Assembly: GCA_013399895.1 (NCBI GenBank)
Contig: VXBA01001255.1
Span: forward strand, 744,001 to 808,000
Direction of reading: 5' to 3'
DNA: 64,000 nucleotides
Source: Serilophus lunatus
Taxonomy: Eukaryota; Chordata; Aves; Passeriformes; Eurylaimidae
A program made the position numbers and the translations under genes. Below the pieces are notes generated by a model that was not told the origin of the DNA, searched no databases, and was given only the letters and a program-made list of their open reading frames with translations. The first letter of the stretch is position 1; every line of letters begins with the position of its first letter. Below are positions 13,449-25,799 of the stretch, piece by piece.

Positions 13449-15152
13449 GAAGAAAATATCCGAAACAGATTTTTCCCTGAGACAGGGATGAAGCCAATTT
13501 GCCTCCTGGTATGAACTGATGCATTATCTAACATAAATTAGTATTACCTTGTCAGTTCAGAAGTCTCTACTAAAATTGCAACAAAATGACTATCTGTCCT
13601 CACTTTCATTCTCAGTGACACTTCATCAGAATTTCCAGCACTTCCATTTTCAACTTTTTTTTTTCTTTTTGTCAGTATTGTATCATGAGGAAGATTCCTA
13701 TAATATGGAATGATAGTGGGGTCTTGACACAACCATAAGCACATTCACAAGCTGGTTTTGATTTCCACATCTGGATGGGGGTTTAAATCAAAAAATCTAG
13801 TTTAAAGACCTGTGGAAGATGAAGAACCAGTCAAGGCAGTGATGGATTATCTGAATCAGCCATTATTTAGCTTTATCCTTCCACAATTACATATCCAGCA
13901 CAGCAGAGTGCCACAGGACTAAAGTGGCCATCCTCACCCATTTTGAAAGAGATAGTAGGGAAAAGAAGAGGGAGCATGAGCCAGCAGCATCTCCACCAGC
14001 TCCAGCTGAGATGCTGCAAGGCCACACTCCTTGCTACATAAGCCACTTCACCTGTAACAGGGACAGTACAGGTTCAGGAGGTGAGTGCTCAGTTGTACCA
14101 TGTGGATGGAGTAGCTACACCCCCTTCAGCTTTGGGACTGCTCTGCCATTCTTGTTTCAGCGAGGTGGAGGAGCTCTGAGAGAGGGATGTTATATCCTGC
14201 TCTGGAAGCAGAAATGATGTATGAAGTAGCTACTAAAATTACACATACAGAAGATCCTGTTTCAGTGTTTCTCAAAAACTTAGTCAAAACCTTATACCTG
14301 AGAATGAGCAGCCAGGGCAGGACTGCTTCTGCCATCAGCTAGGACTGAGGAACTGAGGAGACTTGCTGATGCTGCATCCATGATAATGGCCACTTGTATC
14401 TCACAGGAGAAAAGTCTGTCTTTTTCTATATTTCTTCCTTGGAAGGGGAGGCTATCAACACAACCCAGCTTTTCCCTTGACACCTCTAACCTGAGCTTTA
14501 AGGTTGTAATGTATGCAGAAGGGGGAACTGCCATTTTGCTATCTCAAACTGTCTATTATACCAGGCCACTACCTGCTTTGCTGGAGCCTGAAGCTGTCTC
14601 TGGAGAAGTACCTCCAATGATACCAATAAAAAGAATGTCTCGTTTCCTGTGGCTTTGCATATTAACAAGGCTATTATGGCTCCTAAATGACATAGTATGA
14701 CCCTCATCTTCTCATCCTCTGGGAACTCCTCCTTTGCAAAGAGATCAAATTATTTTATTTACATGCGTAGTAAAAGTTGAGTCAGGTAGTAGTTTCAGAG
14801 AACCTTGTGAATTTGCCTCATTTTACAAAACCAGCCTAAGTTTACAAACTTTTCTCCTTAGAAGCAATTATTTCTTAGGTTAGAATTTGCTTTTTTAAAA
14901 AAAAAAAGTTCTTTTGTGAAAGGCATTCTGCTTCTTTAAATACATCCTGCATCCCCCAGACCTGGATCCTAAAATGCTTAATTGTGTAACTGTGTTGACT
15001 TCTGAAGAATAACTCATCAAAGAATGCATATCATATGCAATCTATCTGCTTTATATTACAACACTCCTTGCCCTACCACTGCTATTCTCTCATTTGTTTT
15101 CTGTGCTGACTGATTATTATTTATATCAGGCCAGGAATTTCCTGCAATGACT

Positions 15153-15206
15153 ATTGCCCTTTAAAAATCCCCATTTTTCAATTCCCTAATTGCCCTTTAA
15201 AAAATG
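15153..15206 (+). repeat. Direct repeat of ATTGCCCTTTAAAAA
   Basis: The 15-mer ATTGCCCTTTAAAAA begins at 15153 and again at 15189, 36 bp apart, inside an AT-rich block. It may be a local duplication or two copies of one binding site. Nothing else supports a function. Confidence 0.6.
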
Positions 15207-16714
15207 CTATTACAAGGCAGCAAAATGGTCATAAAAAGACTTGGCAATCCTAACAAAATCCGATCTATATAAACTCTAATAGAAAGTCATGTTAATTTCA
15301 CACAATTCCATTCAGATATTTTTGGATTGAAACATTTTGATTTTTAAATTACTTAATTGGTATTTTTTAATTTTATTGCCTATTATAGATTTTTAAGGAA
15401 ATAATTTCTAAGATAAAACAATGTTTGGCTAGATTTTTTTTCAGAGCTTTATTTCAAAAGAAGGTGGTGTTTCTTTTTCTTTCAGTATGTATCTGTTTTT
15501 CTGGTTCTATTACATTCTCCTTCCACAAAGAGATCCATCATAAAGGAATTATAGCAAGAATGCTCTTTACACCTCTGACTAGTTACAAAGAAACAAGCAA
15601 TAGATACAGATTCTGTATATGATCTGAATTTTATATGCAATTCCAATACTGCATGAAGGGTCGGCCTTTTCTTCCTCTCATCCCTTCAATAAAGACATGT
15701 TGATCCTTAAAAAACAGAAACATCCATAGCAAGTTATACCAAACACCCTCAAACATAGAATCTTATTCTAGTGCCCTGTGGTGATTCCTTTTGTCTTCTT
15801 ATACTCCTAATTTGAATTTACTGACTTCTAAAAGAGATCCTAAACTTGTGTTGATCTTTCCAAGCTTGGGCCAGTGTCAGGAAGATGTCCTGAGTGAATG
15901 AAAACTTGAACTAGAACAGCCCTAATACACTTCTTCCTTATCTTAATAAAATCCTTTAGGCTTTTCTTAGGTTTCATGAAAGCTAAGCAGTTCCTAAGAT
16001 CCAGAATTTGGAGGGTCCTAGGAAGATGCTGTCTCCTCTTTTCTGAACCTCATTACTTCCTCTGGTCAACCTGAAGCAATGGGTTCATCTGCACAGTTCA
16101 AATGAAACTGAATTCAAACTTCTTAAATATTTCTACAGACAAGATGAAACTCCAGCTAAGGCAACTTTCCCTATTCTTAATTCAATCACATTATTCTCAT
16201 GCAGGTGATCCTCTGAGATTTGGAAGAAAAGAGAATGAAGAGATGATCCTTTTGGAGTTTTTTAATATTCCCGATTTACTGACAGTGAATTAACATTAAC
16301 CATGAGTAAAAGCTAAAAAATGAATTTTAGAAGCTGCAAATTGGCCCTGTTTATGCTTAATGATTATTTCCAAAGTAACAGGTGGTTGATTGAGATCTTC
16401 AGCTGTCTTAAAAGATGATAAATTATGTTAGTTCTTCTCCAGGTACTGCTGAATTCCCATATTACCCTCAAAAAACATGTCTTTTCCCATTAGCTAATAT
16501 TTCATGGGATGTCAGAACATTTATAAAAGGTGTCATATAGCTGAGTGGCAAATAGCTGAGAATGACAAAAACCATTAATAGTGGAGGATGATGGCATCAA
16601 ATGATTAAATAATCACAGAAATAATTATTTACTAAATTTTACAGTGAACACAACCGAAGTGTTATCTTTCCTCATACAACCCTTTTGCAGACACTATTTC
16701 TCTATGTCCATTTT

Positions 16715-16791
16715 TTCAATAAGTGATTCTCCCAAGTTCACCACTTTGGAAATGAGGTCCAGTTCTTCTGAGTCATTTTATGCTGTTTCAT
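16715..16791 (-). repeat. MIR-like SINE trace
   Basis: AATAAGTGATTCTCCCAAG, TTCACCACTTTGGAAATG, then CCAGTTCTTCTGAGTC and ATGCTGTTTCATT follow the reverse complement of MIR in order: 'taagtgacttgcccaaggtcac', 'tggtaaatgg', 'ggtcctctgactc', 'gtgctctttccact'. The match is degenerate but collinear over about 75 bp. Confidence 0.4.
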
Positions 16792-18227
16792 TATAAAAGA
16801 AGAAAATTATTAGGGAAGACATAAGACCAATGAGTGTCTTAAAGAGATACTACATTGTGATTATTCAAGGAAGCAAGCATCTACCAGGAAGAAAAAAAAA
16901 TCTCTGACAAGTGAAGATTTGATGAGAGAAAAACTCTGTCACTTTTGAGTTCAGAAGAAATCTGAATTCATTGATTCTACTCATTTTACACTTCGTAGAA
17001 GTATATTACAGCTTGCTGAGATCAATAGTAGCAACTCACATACTACCAGTCACAACTGTTTTTTCCAAGAAGCCATTCATCAAAGGCAATCATGTTTCTC
17101 TTCACAAACACATGCATTAAACAAAAAGAAACATCTGAAGTGAAAGTAAAATCCTATGGCAAAGTCAGCATGGTGCAAAAAATGTCAGCTGTTTGCAAGT
17201 CATCACAACATTAAAAAAATCCCAACAAATTAACCCCGAACAAAGAGAAAAAGGACTAAAAGAATATAGGCATGCTTCAAAATTTAAAAAAATATCCCTT
17301 TCTCAACTATAATAAGAGGATTATGCTATGTTGCTGCACATGATATGGTTGACATGGCTTATTTGACATGGTTGTGAAGCCTGATTGATGGTCAAGTGAC
17401 AGATAGAGTTTTTGATGATGTGACACATATGTGATGATGAATCACATATGTAGCTCTTGTCCTGACTTTCATCAGCAGTAACAAAGGTGATTTCAAAGGT
17501 CTTTGATGCATCATAGTCCAGTTCTCCTTTAAAAGTTGTGAAATCAACCTGAATCACCTATACAAACTAGATTTCCAAATGTGCTATTAATGAATCAAAC
17601 CACTGTATTCATTTGTTATTGGTGAAAAGGTGTTAGGGGAAATGAAAATCTCCTTTAGAAAACCTATTTTCCCATTCTTTTGTTTCTCAGCTGCAGCTGA
17701 ATGATAGCTTTTTTCTTTGGAAGGAGTTTATCTTGTAGTTGATTTTTATCCCTCTGAGGTAAAAACATCCCTGTGATATGTTGGTGCGTAGGGACAGATT
17801 CCTCAGGTGTGGTGTCTAGCCAGCACCAAAGCTAAAGCAGATGCTAATGTCCTCAAAGAGCGCACCCTGATGTCATATTTGCTACTAAATGGTAGAAACC
17901 ATGAAGAGCCGCTGTCACAGAGGATAGCATTTCTGAGTAAAAGAACTTTTCTTTATGTAAAATAATTTTATCCAAAAGATACGAACTACTGGGTAGTTGA
18001 GTGCCTGTGCACCTGGGACACACTTGGACTTTCTACAAGAAGATGACATATTTCTTAATTCCCTGAGGCCTGTCCTCTAGTTCCTGGCTAATATCAGCTA
18101 AGCATCTCTCCAATTCCATCCCTTTGGAGTTCTTTTGGGATAAGCTGCTCTTCACTCCGTATGTCTAAAGGCAACAGATTTCTTATATTGAAGCCACAAA
18201 AAATAGTCATAGGATTTTTAAGACATC
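16792..18227. other. Unique DNA with a regulatory-looking core
   Basis: No gene is seen. A reverse-strand 78-codon frame at 17321-17557 overlaps the motif cluster at 17382-17451 and has no recognisable domain. The cluster is listed separately. Confidence 0.55.
17382..17451. promoter_or_regulatory. HOX-PBX/MEIS-like motif pair plus E-box inverted repeat
   Basis: TGATTGATGG (17382-17391) matches the HOX-PBX dimer core. TGACAG (17397-17402), a MEIS core, lies 5 bp downstream. Further on, ACATATGTGAT (17425-17435) and ATCACATATGT (17441-17451) form a perfect 11-bp inverted repeat around the 5-bp spacer GATGA, with a CATATG E-box in each arm. The motifs are read directly. Enhancer function is inferred from their density. 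Confidence 0.35.
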
Positions 18228-18416
18228 ACACAAGCACAGAATGGATAAGTCTGAAGGGGCCATGAAGGCCATCTATTCCAACCTCCCTGCTCAAGCAGGA
18301 TCATCCAGAGCAGATTACTTAGGGTTGTGCCCAGACAGCTTATGAATATCTCCAAAGAAGGAGACTCCACAACCTCTCTGGGCAGCCTGTTTCAGTGCTC
18401 AGTCCATTGCAGAGTT
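18228..18416 (-). mobile_element. CR1 LINE fragment
   Basis: Collinear with the reverse complement of an avian CR1 3' region. It has a CACAGAATGG-like start, GGGGCCATGAAGGCCATCTA, CCAACCTCCCTGCTCAAGCA, TCCAAAGAAGGAGACTCCAC and ACCTCTCTGGGCAGCCTGTT, which is the block pattern of the CR1 3' UTR. It ends near 18416 beside a T run. It is 5'-truncated with no coding remnant. Confidence 0.9.
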
Positions 18417-19207
18417 GTTTTTTTTTTAAACAGGATATTATTAGAATATATTATTCTAAAGCAGTAGTTTTCAGAAACCTGTTGAATTTCACTTTTTTCA
18501 CTTTCCTGAATAATGCAGCTGTCATTTCAAGGGGCTACTAGACCACCACAATCATCACATGACAATTAATAGGAATGGTTCCTGTATTGAACTCATCAGC
18601 CAGTTCTCAGTGGAGGTGATTTATCCTGGAAAGATAGTTAGTTCTTCAGACAAAGCATTTCCAGAACTGCAGAATCTTTCACTCACCTCCATAATTTCTA
18701 CAAACAGCTACTCAGTTTCAGTGTTCAAAATCTTTATCTTGCTTCTCATTCAGGCATGTCCAACTTTAAATTGCCAGCTCTCAGTTCTCATGAGTCCTTT
18801 TTTTTGGATGGATTAAAGACTCCTTTAGGGTCTGGTATTTTCTCCCCACAGAAGTACTTACACAGAAAATCAGCACAGCGACCTCCCAATTTGAGGTGTG
18901 CATTTAAAAGTTTTACTGCTTAATTATTGGAGACAAGCAGCCAGGGATTTCATTGACTCAAGTGACCTTGTCATGGATCAGAGGCAGGGTTAGTAGAGCT
19001 GAAAATAGAAGCAAGCCTTCTAGGCTCTGCTTATGCGTGCTGATCATAAGCTATCTGACAGACAATAGTCACACTTTGCTGGAGTACACAATCACAAGTG
19101 TATTGCACGACACATATTATGTTTTGCTGCTAATGAAAGGTACTTTCAGGAGAATGTGGGATCAACTAAGAGGAAACTGAGAAGGAAGTTTGGCAGTTCT
19201 GCATTGA

Positions 19208-19264
19208 ATTTTCCACTGCAACAGATTTCTGCTCTCATCTCAGGCACGTTACTTAAATTTGCCG
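19208..19264 (+). repeat. Possible MIR-like trace
   Basis: TTTCCACTGCAACAGATTTC, then TCATCTCAGGCACGTTACTT and AAATTTGCCGTG parallel MIR sense sequence ('tgccacttactagctgtgtgacc', 'ttgggcaagttacttaac', 'ctctctgtgcc'). It is short and highly diverged. Confidence 0.25.
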
Positions 19265-22200
19265 TGTTCCAACTAAAAATATAGTCCTGATAATATAGTG
19301 TGAGGACGAGAGTGTGTGACACTTTGATTCACCTTGCTGTAATAGGAATAGCAACTGCAGAGCACTTTCAGTAGAAGGGATGTGAAATAGCCTTTATTAT
19401 CCAAATTTGTGTTACCTGGCTGGATCAAACACCACCCACTCTGAATATTTGCATCACAAAGTCTGGGCTTCTGAAAGCACATGAATATGAGACTCCTTTT
19501 TTAACTAAAAATAAGTGTTTCGATTCTTGCTTCAAGAAAATGTGAACTTTAACAGCTTAAAAACCAAAGCAAAATTAATAAATAAAGTTTTATAATTTTA
19601 AAGTTTTTGTAATTTTATAACTTTGACTTTCAAGTAATTCTTGAGGGATATGGTTGATTGTATCAATCTCCAACCTAAAAACTCCTGAAGCTCACACATA
19701 AGCAATAATTGTTTTCCATCACCTGTTACTCCTGAGGTTTTTCTCCCACCAGGGAGATGCAATAATACATCAACCTAGGAGGCTTCAAATGTGTCTTTTA
19801 TGTATAATGTTAATATTTAAATGTTTCTCCTTTACTCAAATCCCATAGATTTCCTGTCTTTATTTTCAGATTGGGTTTGGGTTATTCATTATCTCTGAAC
19901 TTTGATAGCATTACTTTCAAATTCATGTCTTCATGTACAGGGCAGTTGACTGAAAATACAGATTAAAAAAAAAAAAAAAAGCAGACAATGTATTTTACAA
20001 GGAAATATATCCTTATTAAACAGATAAATATCTATTTTGAGGATCTCAGTCTGAGATACTGAAACAGGGAAGGGGTTTTGTATGGTTTGTTTGCTTTTTT
20101 TGTGCCCAACAGTGAAAAATAAATTTCTACAATGCTAAAGCTTTGATTAGGAAAAAAAAAGTATTTTTCATATACATAAAAGTTCCCATTGTAAGAAAGT
20201 GCACTCACATTTCAAATAATTTGATCAGGGAAAAAGTCAGAGGAGGAAAGAATTTATTTACAGCGCTGGGTGTATGCCTTGATAGGCTGCATGCACACCG
20301 CAAACCTTTCTTCTGAGTTTTTTTGAGGAGATACACATTTACATATTCACTTAAACTTCTACATATTCATGTGAATTCTAAGAAGCCTGACACGCTACCT
20401 TTGTTCTTCTTTTTTCCTCTATTTACCCAGGCTCTTCCCAGGCTAGGTGGGCTACCGGTGGCCTCCAGGATCAAGGCTCGAAATCTTCCTTGGTCTGCAC
20501 TTTTAACCTTACTGCAAAACGCAAGCATGTTACAATACTAGAACCGTTGCCCCATCCTGGGCCACAAAAAGGTCTCTCATTCCAGTCCCGTAAGAAATAG
20601 TTCCAGAATTTACATCCTTCCCATCCACCTGCCTATACACAATTGGCTTGACTGAAGAATTGGGTTATCTCTTACACATTCTTTCCTGACTGCCTATATA
20701 CAATTGTTTTTAGCTGAAGCCAAATTATATCCATATTTGGTTATCTCTCAGACATTTAAGATAAAAAATTTATTTTTCAACCAAGATTAGGCTTTTGAAG
20801 GTCCCATGCTTTTCTAGTTTAACAAACCCTACGCTGCATTCTGTAACTACTCAAATGTATCTCCTTAATGGACAAGATTTATTTCAAATAATGACTTCCT
20901 GGAGAAAAACAGCTTTCAACACATCTTGGTGTAACAGCACATTTTAAACGAATTGTGCCTCACACACCACAGTGCTAAGGAGCTACTGCCTTTCCCAGCC
21001 AGAGCTGGGCACTCTTTCTACTGCCTTCAAAGATGGTATTTTAGAAAAAAAATACAACAGCCTCCCTATCCTTTGTCTAAGTCATGGTTATGCCTTTCCC
21101 ACCACTAGACAGAATAGCGATTTTTTTTACAAGGATTTTGTTGCTCGCCAGGTAGCGTTTACAGCCAGTTGCTGCGGCTGTAGCTCCTGCCTGCCCTCCA
21201 GACATGTGCCTGTCAGAGCCGAGCGTGCACACAAGTTTGTGCATTTGTAAATTGGTTATGTTAGATAAGAATTAGGAAACACACTAGGTACTAAATCAGC
21301 TAATTATCTTAAAATAACCTTGAGAAAATCTCGTTGGAACTGGGCATCCTGCCAGCTGTGTCCCAGTGTGGGCCAATAGCTCTCTGCTGGGAAGCACCAA
21401 GGCCTTTTCTTCTGAGCACTGGAAAGTGCTTTACAGATGATAATGAGTTGCAGACCACAGCCATCCCTAGGACCATCCAGATATTAACATCCCTTTTCTG
21501 AGCTGCTGTTCTGAGTAACAAGAACCAAGTGCCTCTGTAAAGTTGATACTTGTCATGTGGTGGGCAGAAGCTGGAATGGCCCCATTGCAGAGTAGTCCCA
21601 ACTTGAGAAGACGATTGCTTAGCTGTAAACTGGTGATTCTAAAAATGTTTGATTTTCTCAAAGTGAAATGCACACACTCTAAGAACAATTAGGAACTGAG
21701 TAAGGAAATACATCCCTGTTTGCACAAGGTGACTCAGCTGCATTGACAGAAAAGCTTGAGTGTCACACCATGCCTGTGCAAAGCCTTTGGGGTAGTGCAT
21801 TTGCATCTTTGCATCTGTGACAGAAGGAAAAAATATCTTCCATCTACTAACGTTCTCCAGTGGGTATGTGATAATTCAGGGAAAACATATGTTTTGAATA
21901 CAAAGAAAGAGATTTTGTACCATGGGGGCAAAGGGACAGTTATTACTTTCCCTTGCAGTGACACATCCATCAGGCAGCACAGAGCTTTAGTTTCCTACAC
22001 TGGTGCTCTAAGGAAAAGCATGTGCTCTTTGTAAGTACACAGCAGAGGAAAGTAAAGATTTATGAGGATAACTCCAGTGTTTGAATTTGTCATTAGGTCA
22101 AGCAGGTAACAACAAACTTTGTTTTCCTCGTAGTGGTTTGAGTCACAGGGCACTCAAAGGTGTTTGTAAGAGGAAATTTATCCTACAGATTTTTGTACAC

Positions 22201-24025
22201 ATATTATTTTCCTGGTTCAAAAATGAAAAATGTTTGACTTTTTGATCTAAAAGCACCTGCTCTCATAACTGGTCCTTTCAGTCTTGTTAGCAGTACCTGA
22301 ATGGTGAGATTTTCAGGGCTGGAGCAGACCACAGGGTGAAGTTGCCCTGTGCTGCAAACATTGACATTCATCAGAGCTGAACAGGAGCTGACCTGAGAAA
22401 GAGCATTGCTGTTGTGATATTTTCCCTCTGATCTCATTTCCATTCATTCTGCTAGCAAACAGCTGAAGACATCTGGTTTGTTCTTAGAGAAACACATAAA
22501 AAAAGAGAAAATATTGAGATTTAAATACTAATCTTTGTTGTGGTCAGAAAATTCCAATAAGGTACAACTTTGTAACTCTAGTTGTCTCCATATTTTGTTA
22601 CATTAGCATTTTTGTTTTCTCAAAGCGCTAGGAATAGGGCAGATTGAAAACCAGTAACTTTGACAAATAGTACTTGCTATTTCAAAAGATGTTCCTCTAT
22701 GGAAACAGGGAAATGTCGTAGCCATTAATTCAGTCAGATATTCTCTTGATTTTTTCCCTGTGAAAGTATAACTTTTATTATTTTTTATGGTGGTAAAGAG
22801 AAGGAAGAGAGCTATAGTAACCGTTTTTCTCCCATGTTTCTTCCACTTCTGTGATCTTTCCGCTTGCTACTGAAAGCAGAGAAAAAGGGATTGAGAATAT
22901 GCAGAGACATCATTTGAGGAGGGGGGAAAGGAGTTCTTTGAAAGTTTTCAATCTAGGGAAAATGTTATCTTGGCATGACGAGAAGCTCTAAAAATGTTAA
23001 ATGAATGCTTCAAAATTTGACATTTCAGACTTTGATGTCTATTGCTGTAGGGTAAACACTCAATAGATAATGCATTGGAAACCTTTGTCAAGCATAAATC
23101 TTAGATTAGTAAGATACAAAGGTCATGCATAGATTTAAATAGAAGCATTAGAGGCTACTGAGATGGGGGTTATTTGAATTTTAGGTTATAATAGTATTGT
23201 GACCTGCACATGAGAAATTAGGCACAAAGATTTATTATCAGTTTTTAACTGTAAAAATGTTACAACTTGATAAGTGAAGATGGAGGTCAAAGTTAAGGCA
23301 TATCATAGGATATTAAATTAAGAAAACAATCACTGTGAGGTCAAAGCAAGAGAAAGACCTTCTCAGGCTGAAGTTCTATAAAAAGAGGCAGAATGAGAAA
23401 CTAAGTAAATTGAAAAGAAATGAAAGAGTGTTTACAAAATCCAGTGGGAAAAGCATAAGAGAAATCATTATGAGCACAGACTAAGGGATGATGAGACTTC
23501 TGTTCCCGAGTTCAGCCATTTGCTTCAGCCCTTTGAGTTCAGCCATTCCTTTGTTTGGTGACCACACTCTGCAGGTTCTCAAAAAATTGAGGTAGGAGCT
23601 TGTTAGCCTCAGAAATGTGATTATAAGTAATGAGAAAGCATTAAGAAAGGACTATATATAATGAACAGAAAGAAACACTTCCAGATGGTGAAATTAATTA
23701 GAAAGTGAAGCATGAACACAGGGAATTTATAAGAGCATCATAGTAAAGGTCACTGAACATAGGACTGAACCAAGCATGGCAGATATTTGCTGAGGGATTT
23801 TTCATGGCCAGCCATGGTTTGCTCTGTTGCTCATTAAGAACCACTTTTTCTTTGGGGGGTAAAAATCTATGCAGAGTTGATATCAGCATATTAGCTGATA
23901 TCTACTAACACTAATCGGGTTCCCTGGAGGACCCACTTTCTTTATGTAACAACATGTAGGAAGTTTAAATCATTTATTCACATCTGATACATAAACATAG
24001 GTTAAATGCAAAATAGGAGAAAGGA

Positions 24026-24068
24026 CTTAATATGTACAGCAATATGTACTTAATATGCACAGCAGTGT
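24026..24068 (+). repeat. Two-copy tandem duplication, about 23 bp
   Basis: CTTAATATGTACAGCAATAT plus GTA is followed at 24049 by CTTAATATGCACAGCAGTGT. It is an imperfect local duplication with no other significance visible. Confidence 0.7.
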
Positions 24069-25786
24069 TTCAGCTGCCAGTCATTTGTTTCTTGAAACAC
24101 GAGGAGAGGTCAGATGTTAGTCTTCCGTAGATTGGTAAGACTCTTCTTTGAGTTGTCCTATAGCAGTCTGTGTTTTTCCTGCAGTGTAAGCCTGGAGTGT
24201 GAACACAGAACATCATTTATTCATGGACTCGCTCATGGCACACATATAGGGATCATGTGAGAAGTATCTGAGCATTGCAAGGTGCCAGAATATGGAGACA
24301 GTCCTTTTCTCATCCAGCAATTAAGGCCATAATAAGCCCCAGGCCAACTCTGCCTCAAGTCAGAAAGATACCCAAAGTCTTCTGATAGAGAATGACACTG
24401 TACTAATGCACTGCATTATTTACTCTCCAAGGGGTGAAATGGGGATTTACAACAGCTAAAGATGTTCATGGATTAAGAAGATATCCATCCCCTTAAGTGC
24501 TCTGTGTTTTCAGAGACTTCTGGGAATGCTTCTGAAGTACAGTGATTTCCAGCATTTGTTTCCTGCAGAAGTAATGCCTTACTCCTCACAAAATAAAGGA
24601 ACTAAACCATGGACCTAAAGTGAAGAGTAAATATTTCTTCACATCAGAAACAAAGATTTTGGTGGAGAATCCAATGATCCTGGGGAAAAAATCAATCATT
24701 TCAATTTAGTTTCCACATGCAACACTTTTACTGTATATTGATTTTCTACCTTCACAATCAGCTTCACACCAGAAAGTGAGATAGGATGGTGACCCACCTC
24801 CCTGCTTTACCACTATCAGCTTTTAAAAAAATCCATGTTGTGCCACATCACTGGAACAATGTTATATATATATGGTTGCCAAATAAACTTTGTAAGTGAA
24901 AAAATGAAAGACTTTGTATTTCTGGGGAAATATTCTCTTTAGAGCACTGTGTTTTATCTGTATGGTGAATACAATAGTGGTAGGGTTACACTTCATGCTG
25001 AAAGGTTGATTCATTCATGATTTTGTAGCATGACGAGGTGACAGAAAATACGGAATTTCTCATTCCTGTCATAAATTAAACTGGAGGTGTGAGTGGGTGG
25101 ATTTTGTCCCACTAAAAAACTTAACTAATCTAGACAAATGTTCTGGACCATTTGTATCAACAAATGCATTCAATATTTCATTTTTTAAAATGGGAAACTT
25201 TTTGAGCCTTTCACTCTTTATTCTGCATCATTTCCTCTCCTTTTGCACTCACTGGACAGTTCTTTTATTCTTTGCTTACCAAAGGGTTTTCATCACTAAA
25301 CAACATGTTCCTTAATCAATTTGGAAATTAAGAAAACTGCTTTACACAGCAAGCAAAGAGTCCGAATCTCAAACCAATCTTTCCCCAAAAGTCAGGATTT
25401 TTCCAAATCTGGGGCATGAAATTGTCCTGCCATTAGCTTCAAGTGATGCAAACCAAATTTTGAAACAATTCTAAGTGAATTGGTGACAGCAGTGTTACTT
25501 CATGATGTCTTGTAGATTTAGTCTAATCAAAACAAAATTCATTACCCAGGCAGGCAAAAATTCAACTGAGTGTGATGAGAGGTCACCAGCCCCAATGAAA
25601 TGCTGTCTGAGGTAGAGAATTCTATCACTTCAAACTGCAAGGGCAGTCAACGTTTTGCTTTCTGAAATTAAAAAAAGGTACCCAGTTCATACTGGAGTAA
25701 GTTTTAAAAAGTGTAAGCTTCAATAGAAAAAATATTATGTATTTCATGTACACTTGAAAAAAAAGCAACTTCATGTTCAACTCAAA

Positions 25787-25799
25787 CCCCCCCCCCCCC
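25787..25799 (+). repeat. Poly-C tract (13 C)
   Basis: An uninterrupted run of 13 C lies in AT-rich surroundings. It could support an i-motif or G-quadruplex only together with other tracts, and none is adjacent. Confidence 0.9.

Larger units (their letters stand above)
11190..16714. other. Unique DNA, no gene recognised
   Basis: Short overlapping frames occur, such as 11947-12243, 13924-14217 and 14380-14700 with reverse-strand competitors, and none is recognisable. It contains the low-complexity tract at 13381 and the direct repeat at 15153/15189, both listed separately. The rest is ordinary AT-rich DNA. Confidence 0.6.
18417..25780. other. Unique DNA, no gene recognised
   Basis: Frames are short and unrecognised (for example 18559-18816, 20972-21250, 21756-22034). 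Contents include an A run at about 19965-19980, a tandem duplication at 24026-24068, a repeated GAGTTCAGCCATT at 23508 and 23535, and an old-repeat-like AAAGTGCTTTACAGATGATA near 21425. Otherwise nothing is recognisable. Confidence 0.6.

Noticed and set aside
17321..17557. 78-codon reverse frame over the motif cluster
   Set aside because: No domain is seen. The inverted repeat and motif density explain the sequence better as non-coding.
19565..19622. AT-rich near-palindrome (GTTTTATAATTTTAAAG and its partner) as a MITE
   Set aside because: The arms are imperfect and purely AT, with no target duplication, so low complexity explains it.
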